Assembly (NCBI GenBank): GCA_021795795.1
Contig: JAJYPA010000040.1
Coordinates: 1 to 31,568, forward strand
Direction of reading: 5' to 3'
DNA from: Pseudomonadota bacterium
GTDB taxonomy: Bacteria > Pseudomonadota > Gammaproteobacteria > Halothiobacillales > Halothiobacillaceae
Length of the DNA: 31,568 nucleotides
This document shows, piece by piece, positions 22,171 to 30,684 of this stretch. The position numbers were made by a program, and so were the translations under genes. The notes under the pieces are model-generated. The model had not been told where the DNA came from. It ran no database searches and saw only the letters and a list, made by a program, of their open reading frames with translations. The number at the start of each line of letters is the position of its first letter. Position 1 is the stretch's first letter.

Positions 22171-22815
22171 ATGAGTGATGATTCCATTTCATTGCCCCGT
22201 TTGAATGAACGCGCACCCGAGTTTGACGCACCCACAACCCACGGCCGTAAAACACTGAAAGACTACGAAGGCAAATGGCTGGTTCTGTTTTCGCACCCTG
22301 CGGATTTCACCCCGGTATGTTCTACGGAGTTTATGGCATTTGCCAAGGCGCATCCCGATTTTCAGGCCATCAATTGCGATCTGTTGGGCTTATCAATCGA
22401 TAGCAACTACTCCCATATTGCCTGGGAACGCAATATCAAAGAGAAGTTTGGCGTGGAAATTACCTTCCCGATTATTGCCGATCTCTCGATGAACGTCGCA
22501 AGCATGTTCGGTATGGTGCATCCAGGCGCTTCGGATACTCAAGCGGTTCGTGCCACGTTTGTGATCGATCCGGAAGGCGTTTTGCGTGCCATGCTTTACT
22601 ACCCGATGAGTAACGGTCGTTCGATTCCGGAAATTCTTCGTCTGGTGAAAGCGCTGCAAACCTCTACCAAGTACGGCGTTGCCACACCAGAAGGCTGGCA
22701 GCCAGGTGACAAGGTCATCGTGCCACCACCGGCAACGGCCCAAGAAGCCGAAGCGCGTATGAATAGCGGTGAATACGAATGTGTTGACTGGTACTTCTGC
22801 AAGAAGTCACTTTGA
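22171..22815 (+). CDS. Peroxiredoxin, Prx6-type with C-terminal cysteines
   Basis: This thiol peroxidase reduces hydrogen peroxide and organic peroxides. I chose ATG 22171 because AGGAG lies eight bases upstream, giving 214 residues. The thioredoxin-fold core has the peroxidatic C50 in PADFTPVCSTEF and the conserved Arg in DTQAVRATFVID. The long C-terminal arm, VPPPATAQEAEARM..., is typical of Prx6/1-Cys proteins. The end carries two more cysteines, C204 and C210 (ECVDWYFCKKSL), like archaeal and bacterial Prx6 forms where one acts as resolving cysteine. The gene is monocistronic, with an OxyR-type site upstream and its own terminator, and is convergent with the DsbG-like gene. Confidence 0.92.
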   Translation: MSDDSISLPRLNERAPEFDAPTTHGRKTLKDYEGKWLVLFSHPADFTPVCSTEFMAFAKAHPDFQAINCDLLGLSIDSNYSHIAWERNIKEKFGVEITFPIIADLSMNVASMFGMVHPGASDTQAVRATFVIDPEGVLRAMLYYPMSNGRSIPEILRLVKALQTSTKYGVATPEGWQPGDKVIVPPPATAQEAEARMNSGEYECVDWYFCKKSL

Positions 22816-22861
22816 TCTCATTCATGAATGAAGTGTCACATCACGTAATGTGACATAACGT

Positions 22862-22894
22862 AAAAAAGCCCGATCAATTCGGGCTTTCTTTTTT
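22862..22894. terminator. Bidirectional terminator between peroxiredoxin and DsbG-like genes
   Basis: AAAAAAGCCCGA and TCGGGCTTTCTTTTTT flank a TCAAT loop. The symmetrical stem with A and T runs serves both convergent genes. Confidence 0.9.
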
Positions 22895-22916
22895 GAAGTA
22901 ACTGAAATGAATTCAA

Positions 22917-23585
22917 CTATTTATTCTGCTGACCTTTGATTGGTTGCCCGCCACCAAAGCTGCCGGCTACCGCATGCGCTAGAATTTCCCTTAACTGTGC
23001 CTCAGAGCGCTGACCTGAAAAATAAAAGGGTTTGCCATCATCGGCCTGAAAGACCACCACGGGGATGCCGTACAAATTCTGTCCCTGCAAAATCGAAAGG
23101 TTTTCATCCAGGATTGTTTGCGATGCTGCGTCCACGTGCTTGGCCGGTGGGATGCCGCCACCGGTATCCGAATTGAGAAAACCATAATTCCTCTCATTCG
23201 TCATAAAAGCCTTCAGCGGATCGGGTGCCTGAATGATGGCTGCCGCCTTGGCCGTCGAATTGCTGCCTAGCATGCCCAATGGTATCCAGCGAAATTGCAG
23301 ATCGGGCATTTCTTTGCGAATCTTCATCAACGAATCGAACACATGATGACAGTAGGGGCAGTTCGGATCGAAAAACAGATAGACGATTTTTGACCCGTTG
23401 CCATCCCGAATCCAGCTGGAATCGACAAGATCTTTCATCAGATTTTGGGCGACCACTCGATCTTGCGCTGCTGTTGGCGTCTGTGCATACACCGGCGCAT
23501 GAAAAAGGAAAAGTGTTAAAAGCACACTGGCCCAGAACGGGATCAGTCGCTGTAGGTTGCCTCGGCGAAGATGAAGATCGAACAT
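22917..23585 (-). CDS. Periplasmic thiol:disulfide interchange protein (DsbG/DsbC-like)
   Basis: The product has 222 residues with an N-terminal signal peptide (hydrophobic core about 15-30, likely cleavage after VYA, residue 34). The thioredoxin fold with helical insert carries FFDPNCPYCHHVFDSL with active-site CPYC (76-79), and the cis-Pro is in LYGIPVVVFQ. CPYC and FFDPNCPYC match DsbG (CPYC) rather than DsbA (CPHC) or DsbC (CGYC). The full N-terminal dimerisation domain of DsbG is missing or very short, so it is a compact DsbG-like protein, probably monomeric. The expected role is reduction or isomerisation of oxidised periplasmic cysteines. It follows a small secreted-protein gene (23655-23822) in the same orientation. 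Confidence 0.85.
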   Translation of the reverse strand: MFDLHLRRGNLQRLIPFWASVLLTLFLFHAPVYAQTPTAAQDRVVAQNLMKDLVDSSWIRDGNGSKIVYLFFDPNCPYCHHVFDSLMKIRKEMPDLQFRWIPLGMLGSNSTAKAAAIIQAPDPLKAFMTNERNYGFLNSDTGGGIPPAKHVDAASQTILDENLSILQGQNLYGIPVVVFQADDGKPFYFSGQRSEAQLREILAHAVAGSFGGGQPIKGQQNK

Positions 23586-23654
23586 GAGATCGGACTCTGA
23601 TTTAGTTGCCTGGCTATCTATTTTAGACGTTAAGAACCCATTGCGTTCCTTGCA

Positions 23655-23822
23655 TCAGGGTTTTTTGCTCAAATCGAGTTCGTCGTCATCCAGATTAGGG
23701 AGCTTGGGTGGTGTGGCTGCCAGAACGGGAGTAAAAGCCAGCCCGGTAATCAGCAGAATAAGAAGCCCCCAAAGGGTGGATGCATGCTTACTGATGGGCG
23801 GGCTTGTCGGTGGTACTGGCAT
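23655..23822 (-). CDS. Small secreted protein, 55 residues, unrecognised
   Basis: A minus-strand frame starts at ATG 23822 with AGGTAAGG immediately upstream and stops at 23655. After a short N-terminus ([16 protein letters not shown]) it has a clear hydrophobic signal segment ([14 protein letters not shown]) ending TPVLAA. A short acidic/proline-rich mature part follows: [19 protein letters not shown]. The cleavage site VLA-A would leave about 20 residues. It has no cysteine. It lies 69 bp before the DsbG-like gene in the same orientation and is divergent from ettA, so it is likely the first gene of that unit. No family was recognised. Its coherent signal peptide and ribosome site argue for a real gene despite its size. 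Confidence 0.55.
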   Translation of the reverse strand: MPVPPTSPPISKHASTLWGLLILLITGLAFTPVLAATPPKLPNLDDDELDLSKKP

Positions 23823-23879
23823 CCTTACCTAGATCTGATTGATAATACCCGTACTTTTACTCTCAAAACCCAAGGTCGT

Positions 23880-25544
23880 ATGGCGCAATATATCTTCACC
23901 ATGAATGGGGTCGGCAAACTCGTCCCTCCGAAAAAATTTATTCTCAAAGACATTTACCTCAATTTCTTCCCTGGCGCAAAAATTGGCGTATTGGGTTACA
24001 ACGGTGCGGGTAAGTCTACTCTGCTGCGCATCATGGCCGGTGTCGACAAGGACATCATTGGTGAAGCACGTCCTCAACCCGGTATTCAAATTGGCTATCT
24101 CAAGCAGGAGCCTGATCTCGACCCGGCCAAGGACGTGCGCGGCAATGTCATGGACGGCGCGGGTGAAACAGCACGTTTGCTTGAACGCTTCAATGAGATA
24201 AGCAATGAGTTTGCCAACCCGGATGCCGATTTTGATGCATTGCTGGCTGAACAGGCTGAGTTGCAGGATAAAATCGATGCAGCAGGCGGTTGGGATCTCG
24301 ATCGCAAGCTCGAAATCGCTGCCGATGCGCTGCGTCTACCGCCTTGGGATGCGGATGTCACCAAACTCTCCGGCGGTGAACGCCGTCGTGTGGCGCTCTG
24401 CCGTTTGCTGCTTTCCAACCCGGATATGCTGATTCTTGATGAACCAACCAACCACCTGGATGCGGAATCCGTTGCCTGGCTTGAGCGTTTTCTGCAGGAG
24501 TTCAACGGGACCGTGGTGGCCGTGACCCATGATCGATACTTCCTTGACAATGTGGCCGGCTGGATTCTCGAACTCGACCGTGGTCAGGGCATCCCGTTCG
24601 AGGGGAATTACTCCGAGTGGCTCGACAGCAAGGAAAAGCGTCTGGCACAGGAAGAGAAAACAGAATCGGCCAAGCGCAAGGCTATGGAGCAGGAACTGGA
24701 GTGGGTCCGGCAGAATCCCAAGGGGCGTCAGGCCAAATCCAAGGCACGTCTGGCCCGGTTCGAGGAGCTCCAATCAGAAGAATTCCAGAAGCGTTCGGAA
24801 ACCAACGAAATTTACATTCCACCAGGACCTCGCCTAGGCGACAAGGTGATCGACGTCACCAATCTGTCCAAACAGTTCGGTGACCGTGTGTTGTATCAAG
24901 GTTTGTCGTTCTCCGTGCCCAAAGGTGGGATCGTCGGGATCATCGGCCCCAATGGCGTGGGTAAATCGACCTTGTTCAAGATGCTGATTGGTGAGGAGAA
25001 ACCGGACGCCGGTGAAATCTCCATCGGCGAATCGGTACAGATCTCCTATGTGGCGCAGGGTCGCGACGATCTGGAAAATAACAAGACCGTCTGGGAAGAG
25101 ATTTCCGGCGGTTACGACAACATCACGGTCGGCAAATACGAGATGCCTTCGCGCGCCTATCTTGGCCGCTTCAACTTCAAGGGGCAGGATCAGCAGAAGT
25201 TCATGAAGGATTTGTCCGGCGGTGAGCGCAATCGCGTGCATCTGGCCAAGTTGCTCAAGTCCGGCGGAAACGTGCTGCTGCTCGATGAACCGACAAACGA
25301 CCTCGATATCGAAACCCTGCGGGCGTTGGAGCAGGCGATTCTTGATTTTCCGGGCACCGCGTTGGTCATTTCGCATGACCGCTGGTTCCTTGACCGAATC
25401 GCAACACAAATTCTCGCCTTCGAGGACGATGGCTCCGTGGTGTTCTTCCAGGGGAACTTCCAGGATTACGAAGCGGATCGGCACAAGCGGTTGGGCTCGG
25501 ATGCCGATCAACCCAAACGGATCAAATACACTCGATTGGCTTGA
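23880..25544 (+). CDS. ettA: Energy-dependent translational throttle ATPase (ABC-F)
   Basis: EttA is a cytoplasmic ABC-F protein that binds the ribosomal E site and gates entry into elongation according to the ATP/ADP ratio. I start at ATG 23880 ([19 protein letters not shown]), which matches E. coli EttA, giving 554 residues; the upstream open stretch is non-coding. Two ABC domains have Walker [10 protein letters not shown] and GPNGVGKST, signatures LSGGERRR and LSGGERNR, and Walker [12 protein letters not shown] and [11 protein letters not shown]. Between them is the P-site tRNA-interaction linker ([25 protein letters not shown]). The C-terminus [10 protein letters not shown] is typical. 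No membrane domain is present, as expected. Confidence 0.96.
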   Translation: MAQYIFTMNGVGKLVPPKKFILKDIYLNFFPGAKIGVLGYNGAGKSTLLRIMAGVDKDIIGEARPQPGIQIGYLKQEPDLDPAKDVRGNVMDGAGETARLLERFNEISNEFANPDADFDALLAEQAELQDKIDAAGGWDLDRKLEIAADALRLPPWDADVTKLSGGERRRVALCRLLLSNPDMLILDEPTNHLDAESVAWLERFLQEFNGTVVAVTHDRYFLDNVAGWILELDRGQGIPFEGNYSEWLDSKEKRLAQEEKTESAKRKAMEQELEWVRQNPKGRQAKSKARLARFEELQSEEFQKRSETNEIYIPPGPRLGDKVIDVTNLSKQFGDRVLYQGLSFSVPKGGIVGIIGPNGVGKSTLFKMLIGEEKPDAGEISIGESVQISYVAQGRDDLENNKTVWEEISGGYDNITVGKYEMPSRAYLGRFNFKGQDQQKFMKDLSGGERNRVHLAKLLKSGGNVLLLDEPTNDLDIETLRALEQAILDFPGTALVISHDRWFLDRIATQILAFEDDGSVVFFQGNFQDYEADRHKRLGSDADQPKRIKYTRLA

Positions 25545-25631
25545 GTGTTTTCATGTTCTGACGAAACAAGTCAGCAATGAATGACCGTTTACTGGTGTGC
25601 TTGTGCCGCCAGTTATAACAAGGAGCTTGAA

Positions 25632-26447
25632 ATGGTTAATCCTGCTTTGGAACAGGCCATCATCAATAAAATCATGGAGAAGGGCATTGCGCTTCCTGTA
25701 CTGCCTGATGTCGCAATCCGTTCACGGCGTGTGGCGGAGCAACCGGACAGCACGATTCAGGATCTGGTGGATGTGGTCGCACAGGATCCAGCCATTGCCG
25801 CACGCCTGATCCAAGTTGCCAATAGTGCAATGTACTGTGGTGTAGAGAAGATTAACTGCTTGCACCAGGTGATTACGCGTCTTGGTATGCGCACAGTCAG
25901 CCAGTTAATTGTATCGCTGTCTAGACAGCATCTTTTTAAAGCGAATCATCCCGTGGTCAAGAAGGCGATGCAGGAGCATAGGTCCTTTTCAGCCCAGATT
26001 GCGGCGTTAGCCCACCGTATTGCCAGGGAGTACACCATGCTCGATGTCGACCAGGCGTTGTTGGCTGGATTGCTCCACGGCGTAGGGGGGATTCCGGTGA
26101 TTGTGGTGGCTGAAGATATTCCAAAGTTACAGGAGGCCCCGGCTCTGTTAAACGAATTGGTGATGAGCCTGCAACCTCGGCTAGGTGCCAAGATCGTTCA
26201 GGCTTGGGATTTTCCGCCGATGTATGAAGACGTGGTGCGGGAAGCGAATAACCTCAACTATACACACGCGGGTTCGGCCAATCATGCCGACGTGGTTATC
26301 ACGGCAATCGCGCAGGCAAAAGGCTTGACCGCAACACCGGATGGCAAGCCCATTCCTGCCGCTGAAAAACTGGGTCTCGATTTGAGCGTGAGTTTGATTG
26401 ACCAGGAAATTTATGATGAAATTCGTGCACTTAGTGCGGGTTTCTAA
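25632..26447 (+). CDS. HDOD-domain signalling protein
   Basis: I start at ATG 25632, with AGGAG eight bases upstream, giving 271 residues. The HDOD domain (about 10-205) contains LPVLPDVAIRSRRVAEQPDSTIQDLVDVVAQDPAIAARLIQVANSAMY, then LGMRTVSQLIVSLS, and the degenerate HD region AGLLHGVGGIPVI. As usual for HDOD, the HD phosphohydrolase ligands are incomplete, so nuclease or phosphodiesterase activity is unlikely. No GGDEF, EAL or receiver domain is attached. HDOD proteins act in signalling linked to motility, virulence or the cell cycle; the partner here is unknown. Its stop overlaps the convergent small gene by four bases. Confidence 0.88.
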   Translation: MVNPALEQAIINKIMEKGIALPVLPDVAIRSRRVAEQPDSTIQDLVDVVAQDPAIAARLIQVANSAMYCGVEKINCLHQVITRLGMRTVSQLIVSLSRQHLFKANHPVVKKAMQEHRSFSAQIAALAHRIAREYTMLDVDQALLAGLLHGVGGIPVIVVAEDIPKLQEAPALLNELVMSLQPRLGAKIVQAWDFPPMYEDVVREANNLNYTHAGSANHADVVITAIAQAKGLTATPDGKPIPAAEKLGLDLSVSLIDQEIYDEIRALSAGF

Positions 26448-26743
26448 TCTCTGTTATTAAGAAATTCATGCGCCTTGACTGCGAGATCAGGATGGAGTTG
26501 TCTTTGTAAATCCGGATGCAGGGCGTTTCCGGATTTGCTGAACAGGCTCACGGTCCAGCTTGGTACGCTGGTTTCTTGAGGTCTTCCCAGATGATCGAGA
26601 CGAATTTCTTCAGGCGCTTCGGGGCTACTCATCACCAGTGAAGGGGGGTCTTCCAGAATATCAATCACCGTTCCGCGGCGGCGGTCAATAGTCAGCGTGC
26701 TGCCGATCAGGGGTTCCAGTAGTTGAATCAAGGATGGGGACAT
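26444..26743 (-). CDS. Uncharacterised 99-residue protein
   Basis: No family was recognised with confidence. The ATG at 26743 has AAGG seven bases upstream. The first half looks like a small beta-barrel (LIGSTLTIDRRRGTVIDILEDPPSLVMSS..PEEIRLDHLGRP), with the pattern of a short SH3- or Hfq-like nucleic-acid-binding fold. The second half is helical, ending HPDLAVKAHEFLNNRD. There are no cysteines, signal peptide or membrane helix. It lies convergent to the HDOD gene and divergent from the Nudix gene. The fold suggestion is inference from strand pattern alone. Confidence 0.6.
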   Translation of the reverse strand: MSPSLIQLLEPLIGSTLTIDRRRGTVIDILEDPPSLVMSSPEAPEEIRLDHLGRPQETSVPSWTVSLFSKSGNALHPDLQRQLHPDLAVKAHEFLNNRD

Positions 26744-26839
26744 GGGGTACCTTCTGCTTTTCCCGTTTGGCCGTAATAGTCCTATGAACTTCGGGTAGCA
26801 TAGACTGCACGGTCACATCATTAACCAATCAGGATGAAG

Positions 26840-27424
26840 ATGCAGTACGAATTACTGAATATAGAACCTTTGTACCGTGGTTTTTTCGAGTTGAACCGCT
26901 ATCTGCTTCGCTTCGAGCGCTATGACGGTAGCTGGTCGCCACAAATCAGTCGGGAGATGTTCGAGCGTGGCCACGCTGTGGCCGTTCTGCCCTTTGTTTC
27001 CAAACGACGCGAAGTCGTGATGATCGAGCAGTTTCGGCCCGGTGCGTTCGAAGCACCGGGCGGGCCATGGCTGACTGAAATTGTGGCAGGCATGATCGAG
27101 CCGAACGAATCAGTAGAGTCTGTTGCCCGACGTGAAATGAAAGAGGAGTCGGGGCTCGAACCCGTGCGTCTGATACCGATCACGCGCTATTGGGTGAGTC
27201 CCGGTGGAACGACGGAAAGCATCTATTTGTTTCTTGCCCTGATCGATACAGCCCCGACCGATACGTTTTTTGGTCTACCGGAAGAGCACGAGGACATCAA
27301 GCTGCATACCATGACACTGGATGAAGCCTTGGCCCGTATCGATTCCGGCATCATCTGTTCAGCAGCCCCGATCATTGCCCTGCAATGGCTCGATCGACAT
27401 CTGTCGCGATTTTGTGACGATTAG
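26840..27424 (+). CDS. nudF: Nudix hydrolase, ADP-ribose/ADP-sugar pyrophosphatase
   Basis: The enzyme hydrolyses ADP-ribose (and related ADP-sugars) to AMP and the sugar phosphate. I favour ATG 26840, six bases after AGG, over ATG 26834; this gives 194 residues. The Nudix box is complete: GMIEPNESVESVARREMKEESGL fits G-x5-E-x7-REUxEExGU. Preceding residues EQFRPGAF and WLTEIVAGM, and YWVSPGGTTESIYLFLA with E..EDIKLHTMTLDEAL after the box, match NudF (about 209 residues in E. coli). It is transcribed alone, divergent from the small gene at 26444-26743. Confidence 0.9.
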   Translation: MQYELLNIEPLYRGFFELNRYLLRFERYDGSWSPQISREMFERGHAVAVLPFVSKRREVVMIEQFRPGAFEAPGGPWLTEIVAGMIEPNESVESVARREMKEESGLEPVRLIPITRYWVSPGGTTESIYLFLALIDTAPTDTFFGLPEEHEDIKLHTMTLDEALARIDSGIICSAAPIIALQWLDRHLSRFCDD

Positions 27425-27650
27425 AACGTGCTTATTTTTGACGCACAAATTTCACTCATAGGTTAAAAATTTGTTAAATATATGTTTATTAATATTTTTT
27501 TTATCCTCATGTTGAGGCGGTTATGCTTGAAAATTGTGCAAAAGTTGTGTTTTGTCCCGGATGCCGTGATTGATTTGCGCCTATCGAGATAAAACCAGAC
27601 AATCAAACACATTGAACAGGATGCCCGGATGAAAGCCGTAAATGCTGCAT
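27425..27650. other. AT-rich interval before acnB
   Basis: The first about 90 bases are very AT-rich (for instance TTATTAATATTTTTTTTATC), unlike the flanking genes. TTGACG at 27438-27443 followed by GTTAAA is a weak promoter candidate. CCTCA-TGT-TGAGG (about 27509-27521) is a small inverted repeat with the T run on the wrong side for a plus-strand terminator. I see no credible gene here. Confidence 0.4.
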
Positions 27651-27755
27651 TGCCGCTCAATGACGTAAGTCATTGAAATGCGGAGCACGGAACGGGTATG
27701 AACGCGGAGCTGGCGTAAGCCCGCGATGCCATGGATGGATTCGTGCAGAGATTCC
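27651..27755 (+). repeat. Structured interspersed repeat, copy B (acnB leader)
   Basis: The second copy of the element at 17184-17287 lies in the same orientation. It has the CAATGAC-GTAA-GTCATTG hairpin with closing CCGC/GCGG, then a variable middle that folds differently (CGCGG-A-GCT / AGC-CCGCG, 27703-27725). The invariant GCCATGGATGG...AGAGATTCC end follows. It ends 55 bases before the acnB start, so it should be part of the acnB leader RNA. It has no terminator of its own, unlike copy A. Confidence 0.8.
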
Positions 27756-27810
27756 CAAAGGCTCCCGTATGATCACAGCAATTAAGAATTTTGAATTTGA
27801 GGAAACCGTC

Positions 27811-30393
27811 ATGCTTGAAGTCTATCGCAGCCATCAACAAGAACGAGAACAGCAGGGGATTCCACCCAAAGCGCTAACGGTCGAGCAGACGGCCAGCCTG
27901 ATCGAGCTGATCAAAAATCCACCGGCTGGGGAGGATATAGCGTTCCTGTTGCACCTGTTGACCGAGTGCGTGCCACCGGGGGTCGATCAGGCCGCCTATG
28001 TGAAGGCCGCCTTTTTGGCCGATGTCGCGAATGGCAAAGCCAGTTCCCCCCTGATTGATCGGGTGCAAGCGGTCAAATGGCTCGGTACCATGATCGGTGG
28101 TTACAACATTGATCCACTCGTGGCGATGCTCGACGATGATGTGGTGGGTGACGCGGCGGCGGAGGCGCTCAAAGGCACCGTATTGATCTACGATGCCTTC
28201 CGTGATGTGGAAGACAAAATGCGGGCGGGGAATACCCGCGCCAAAGCCGTGATTGAATCCTGGGCGGCCGCCGAGTGGTTCCTGAACAAACCCGCACTGG
28301 CCGAAGAAATCACCGTCACGGTGTTCAAGGTGCCGGGCGAAACCAACACCGACGACCTCTCGCCCGCGCAAGATGCCTGGAGCCGTCCGGATATACCTTT
28401 GCATGCCTTAGCTATGTTGGTAAGCAAAATGCCTGATGGCCTGAAAACCATCGAAACACTGAAGGAGAAGGGCCACCCAGTTGCTTATGTGGGGGATGTG
28501 GTCGGCACAGGCTCCTCGCGCAAATCAGCTATCAACTCCGTGCAATGGGCGATGGGACGCGATATCCCGCACGTGCCCAACAAGCGCACCGGCGGCGTGA
28601 TTCTGGGCAGTAAGATCGCGCCGATTTTCTTCAATACGGCTGAAGATTCAGGTGCACTGCCCATCGAGGTGAATGTTGACCAGCTTGAAACAGGCGATGT
28701 CATCACTATTCGCCCGTATGAGGGTGAGCTATTGAAAAATGGCAAGGTCATTGAAACCCTTGAACTCAAGCCCACTACACTTCCTGATGAAGTCCGTGCC
28801 GGAGGCCGGATCATGTTGATCATTGGTCGCGCATTGACCGATCGTGCGCGAGCCGCCTTGAACCTGCCCTCGTTCGACGTGTTCCGCCGCCCGATTCAAC
28901 CCAAGGACACTGGCAAGGGATTCACCCTGGCCCAGAAAATGGTCGGCCGGGCCTGTGGGGTTGTGGGTGTGCGCCCTGGCACCTATTGCGAGCCGCGCAT
29001 GGCGACCGTGGGTAGTCAGGACACTACCGGCGCCATGACCCGCGATGAGCTCAAAGAACTGGCCTGCCTCGGCTTCTCCGCCGATCTCGTCATGCAGTCG
29101 TTCTGCCACACCGCAGCCTATCCGAAGCCGGTCGATATCGCGTTGCAGCACGAACTGCCGCAATTCATCAGCACCCGCGGCGGCGTTTCCCTGCGCCCCG
29201 GCGATGGCGTTATTCATAGCTGGCTCAACCGTATGATTCTGCCGGATACCGTTGGCACCGGCGGCGATTCGCACACCCGTTTCCCCATCGGTATTTCCTT
29301 CCCTGCCGGATCGGGGCTGGTGGCTTTTGCTGCCGCCTTGGGCGTCATGCCACTGGATATGCCCGAATCCGTTCTGGTTCGTTTCAAGGGTGAAATGCAG
29401 CCGGGCATCACTCTGCGCGATTTGGTGAATGCGATTCCCTATGTCGCCATTCAGCGCGGTTTGATGACGGTGGAAAAGAAAGGCAAGAAGAATGTCTTCA
29501 ATGGCCGCGTGCTGGAAATCGAAGGCCTGCCGAATCTCAAGGTCGAGCAAGCGTTCGAATTCGCCGATGCCTCTGCCGAGCGCTCGGCCAATGGCTGCAC
29601 CGTTCGTCTCGCAAAAGAGCCAATTATCGAGTTTTTGGCTAGTAACATCACCCTGTTGCAATGGATGATCGCCAGCGGATACGAAGACAAGCGCACGCTC
29701 GCGCGTCGTATCGAAGCGATGGAGCAGTGGCTTGCTCACCCTGAGTTGCTCGAACCTGATGCCGATGCCGAATACGCCGAAATCATCGAAATCGATCTGG
29801 CTACCATCACCGAACCCTTGCTGGCCTGTCCGAATGACCCGGATGACATCAAGCCATTGTCTGAAGTGCAAGGCACCCACATCGATGAAGTCTTTATCGG
29901 TTCCTGCATGACCAATATCGGCCACTACCGTGCGGCCGGAAAAGTGCTGGAAGCCAATGGCGCTTCGGTACCTACCCGTTTGTGGATTGCACCGCCCACC
30001 CGCATGGATGAGCACCAGCTCACCGAAGAAGGCTATTACAGTATTTTTGGTAAAGCCGGTGCGCGTGTCGAAATGCCGGGTTGCTCCCTGTGCATGGGCA
30101 ACCAGGCCCGCGTTGCCAATGGTGCGACCGTTGTCTCCACTTCAACACGCAACTTCCCGAACCGCATGGGTAAAGACGCCAATGTCTATCTCGCCTCGGC
30201 CGAGTTATCAGCGGTGTCCGCCTTGCTGGGCCGCCTGCCGACCAACGAGGAATATCAGGCACAGGTCGCCGGGCTCAAACCCTTGGCCGACGATATTTAT
30301 CGTTATCTCAATTTCAACGAGATTGCGGAGTATCAGAAAGAAGCAGTCAAAGGCCTGCAGATGATTCAGGATATTCCGGTTTTGATTGTTTAA
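27811..30393 (+). CDS. acnB: Bifunctional aconitate hydratase 2 / 2-methylisocitrate dehydratase
   Basis: AcnB interconverts citrate and isocitrate in the TCA cycle and can dehydrate 2-methylisocitrate. I start at ATG 27811 ([22 protein letters not shown]), which matches E. coli AcnB and has GAGGA eight bases upstream, giving 860 residues. The open frame upstream to 27673 is the repeat element. The N-terminal HEAT-like domain is followed by the swivel domain ([31 protein letters not shown]). The catalytic domains have [32 protein letters not shown], the iron-sulfur ligands in GSCMTNIGH and GCSLCMGNQ, and [12 protein letters not shown]. Single gene, own terminator. E. coli AcnB also binds mRNA when its cluster is lost. 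Confidence 0.97.
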   Translation: MLEVYRSHQQEREQQGIPPKALTVEQTASLIELIKNPPAGEDIAFLLHLLTECVPPGVDQAAYVKAAFLADVANGKASSPLIDRVQAVKWLGTMIGGYNIDPLVAMLDDDVVGDAAAEALKGTVLIYDAFRDVEDKMRAGNTRAKAVIESWAAAEWFLNKPALAEEITVTVFKVPGETNTDDLSPAQDAWSRPDIPLHALAMLVSKMPDGLKTIETLKEKGHPVAYVGDVVGTGSSRKSAINSVQWAMGRDIPHVPNKRTGGVILGSKIAPIFFNTAEDSGALPIEVNVDQLETGDVITIRPYEGELLKNGKVIETLELKPTTLPDEVRAGGRIMLIIGRALTDRARAALNLPSFDVFRRPIQPKDTGKGFTLAQKMVGRACGVVGVRPGTYCEPRMATVGSQDTTGAMTRDELKELACLGFSADLVMQSFCHTAAYPKPVDIALQHELPQFISTRGGVSLRPGDGVIHSWLNRMILPDTVGTGGDSHTRFPIGISFPAGSGLVAFAAALGVMPLDMPESVLVRFKGEMQPGITLRDLVNAIPYVAIQRGLMTVEKKGKKNVFNGRVLEIEGLPNLKVEQAFEFADASAERSANGCTVRLAKEPIIEFLASNITLLQWMIASGYEDKRTLARRIEAMEQWLAHPELLEPDADAEYAEIIEIDLATITEPLLACPNDPDDIKPLSEVQGTHIDEVFIGSCMTNIGHYRAAGKVLEANGASVPTRLWIAPPTRMDEHQLTEEGYYSIFGKAGARVEMPGCSLCMGNQARVANGATVVSTSTRNFPNRMGKDANVYLASAELSAVSALLGRLPTNEEYQAQVAGLKPLADDIYRYLNFNEIAEYQKEAVKGLQMIQDIPVLIV

Positions 30394-30414
30394 GAAATTA
30401 GTTCAACTTGACAA

Positions 30415-30447
30415 ACAGTCCTGATCAATCTGTTCAGGCTGTTTTTT
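30415..30447 (+). terminator. Intrinsic terminator of acnB
   Basis: ACAG-T-CCTGA pairs with TCAGG-CTGT (nine pairs, one bulge) and is followed by TTTTTT, 22 bases past the acnB stop. Confidence 0.75.
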
Positions 30448-30625
30448 ATCAGCATCCAACGCTTTTAGGTCAATACACTCATCAGAGACTCTACACTCAA
30501 GCCTTATACCTTATGCTGAGGCATATAAAAGCCACATCCGATAAAACGGGCGCTGCATCATTAAACCCCCGTCCAAGCCTTGATAAGGTGGCAGGATAAA
30601 TGCCCGGATTTATTTGTTTCTAGCC

Positions 30626-30654
30626 TTAATTATCAGACGGGTTTTGATAATTAA
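30626..30654. repeat. Perfect 10-bp inverted repeat after kch
   Basis: TTAATTATCA (30626-30635) and TGATAATTAA (30645-30654) are exact inverses separated by nine bases, 31 bases beyond the kch stop. The AT-rich stem without a T tract makes it a poor intrinsic terminator. It may be a transcript-end hairpin or a protein site. The rest of 30448-30684 has no gene I can support. Confidence 0.5.
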
Positions 30655-30684
30655 TGAGCGGGTGTGTTATAGAGGGGCAAGGTG

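Noticed and set aside
23784..23879. Upstream extension of ettA
   Set aside because: EttA alignment starts at MAQYIFTM (23880); the extension overlaps the divergent small secreted-protein gene.
27509..27521. CCTCA/TGAGG as a terminator for the Nudix gene
   Set aside because: The T run lies on the 5' side in the plus strand, and a 3-base loop with a 5-bp stem is weak.
27463..27660. 65-codon minus-strand open frame in the AT-rich interval before acnB
   Set aside because: The composition follows the AT-rich DNA, with no ribosome site or recognisable feature.
27673..27810. In-frame N-terminal extension of acnB
   Set aside because: It is the repeat element translated; AcnB homology begins at MLEVYRSH with a good ribosome site at 27799-27803.
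28729..30015. 428-codon open frame antisense to acnB
   Set aside because: It lies wholly inside the well-supported acnB gene and its translation has no family features; it is a codon-bias shadow.
30408..30599. 63-codon open frame after acnB
   Set aside because: It begins at TTG, runs through the acnB terminator and has no homology signal.
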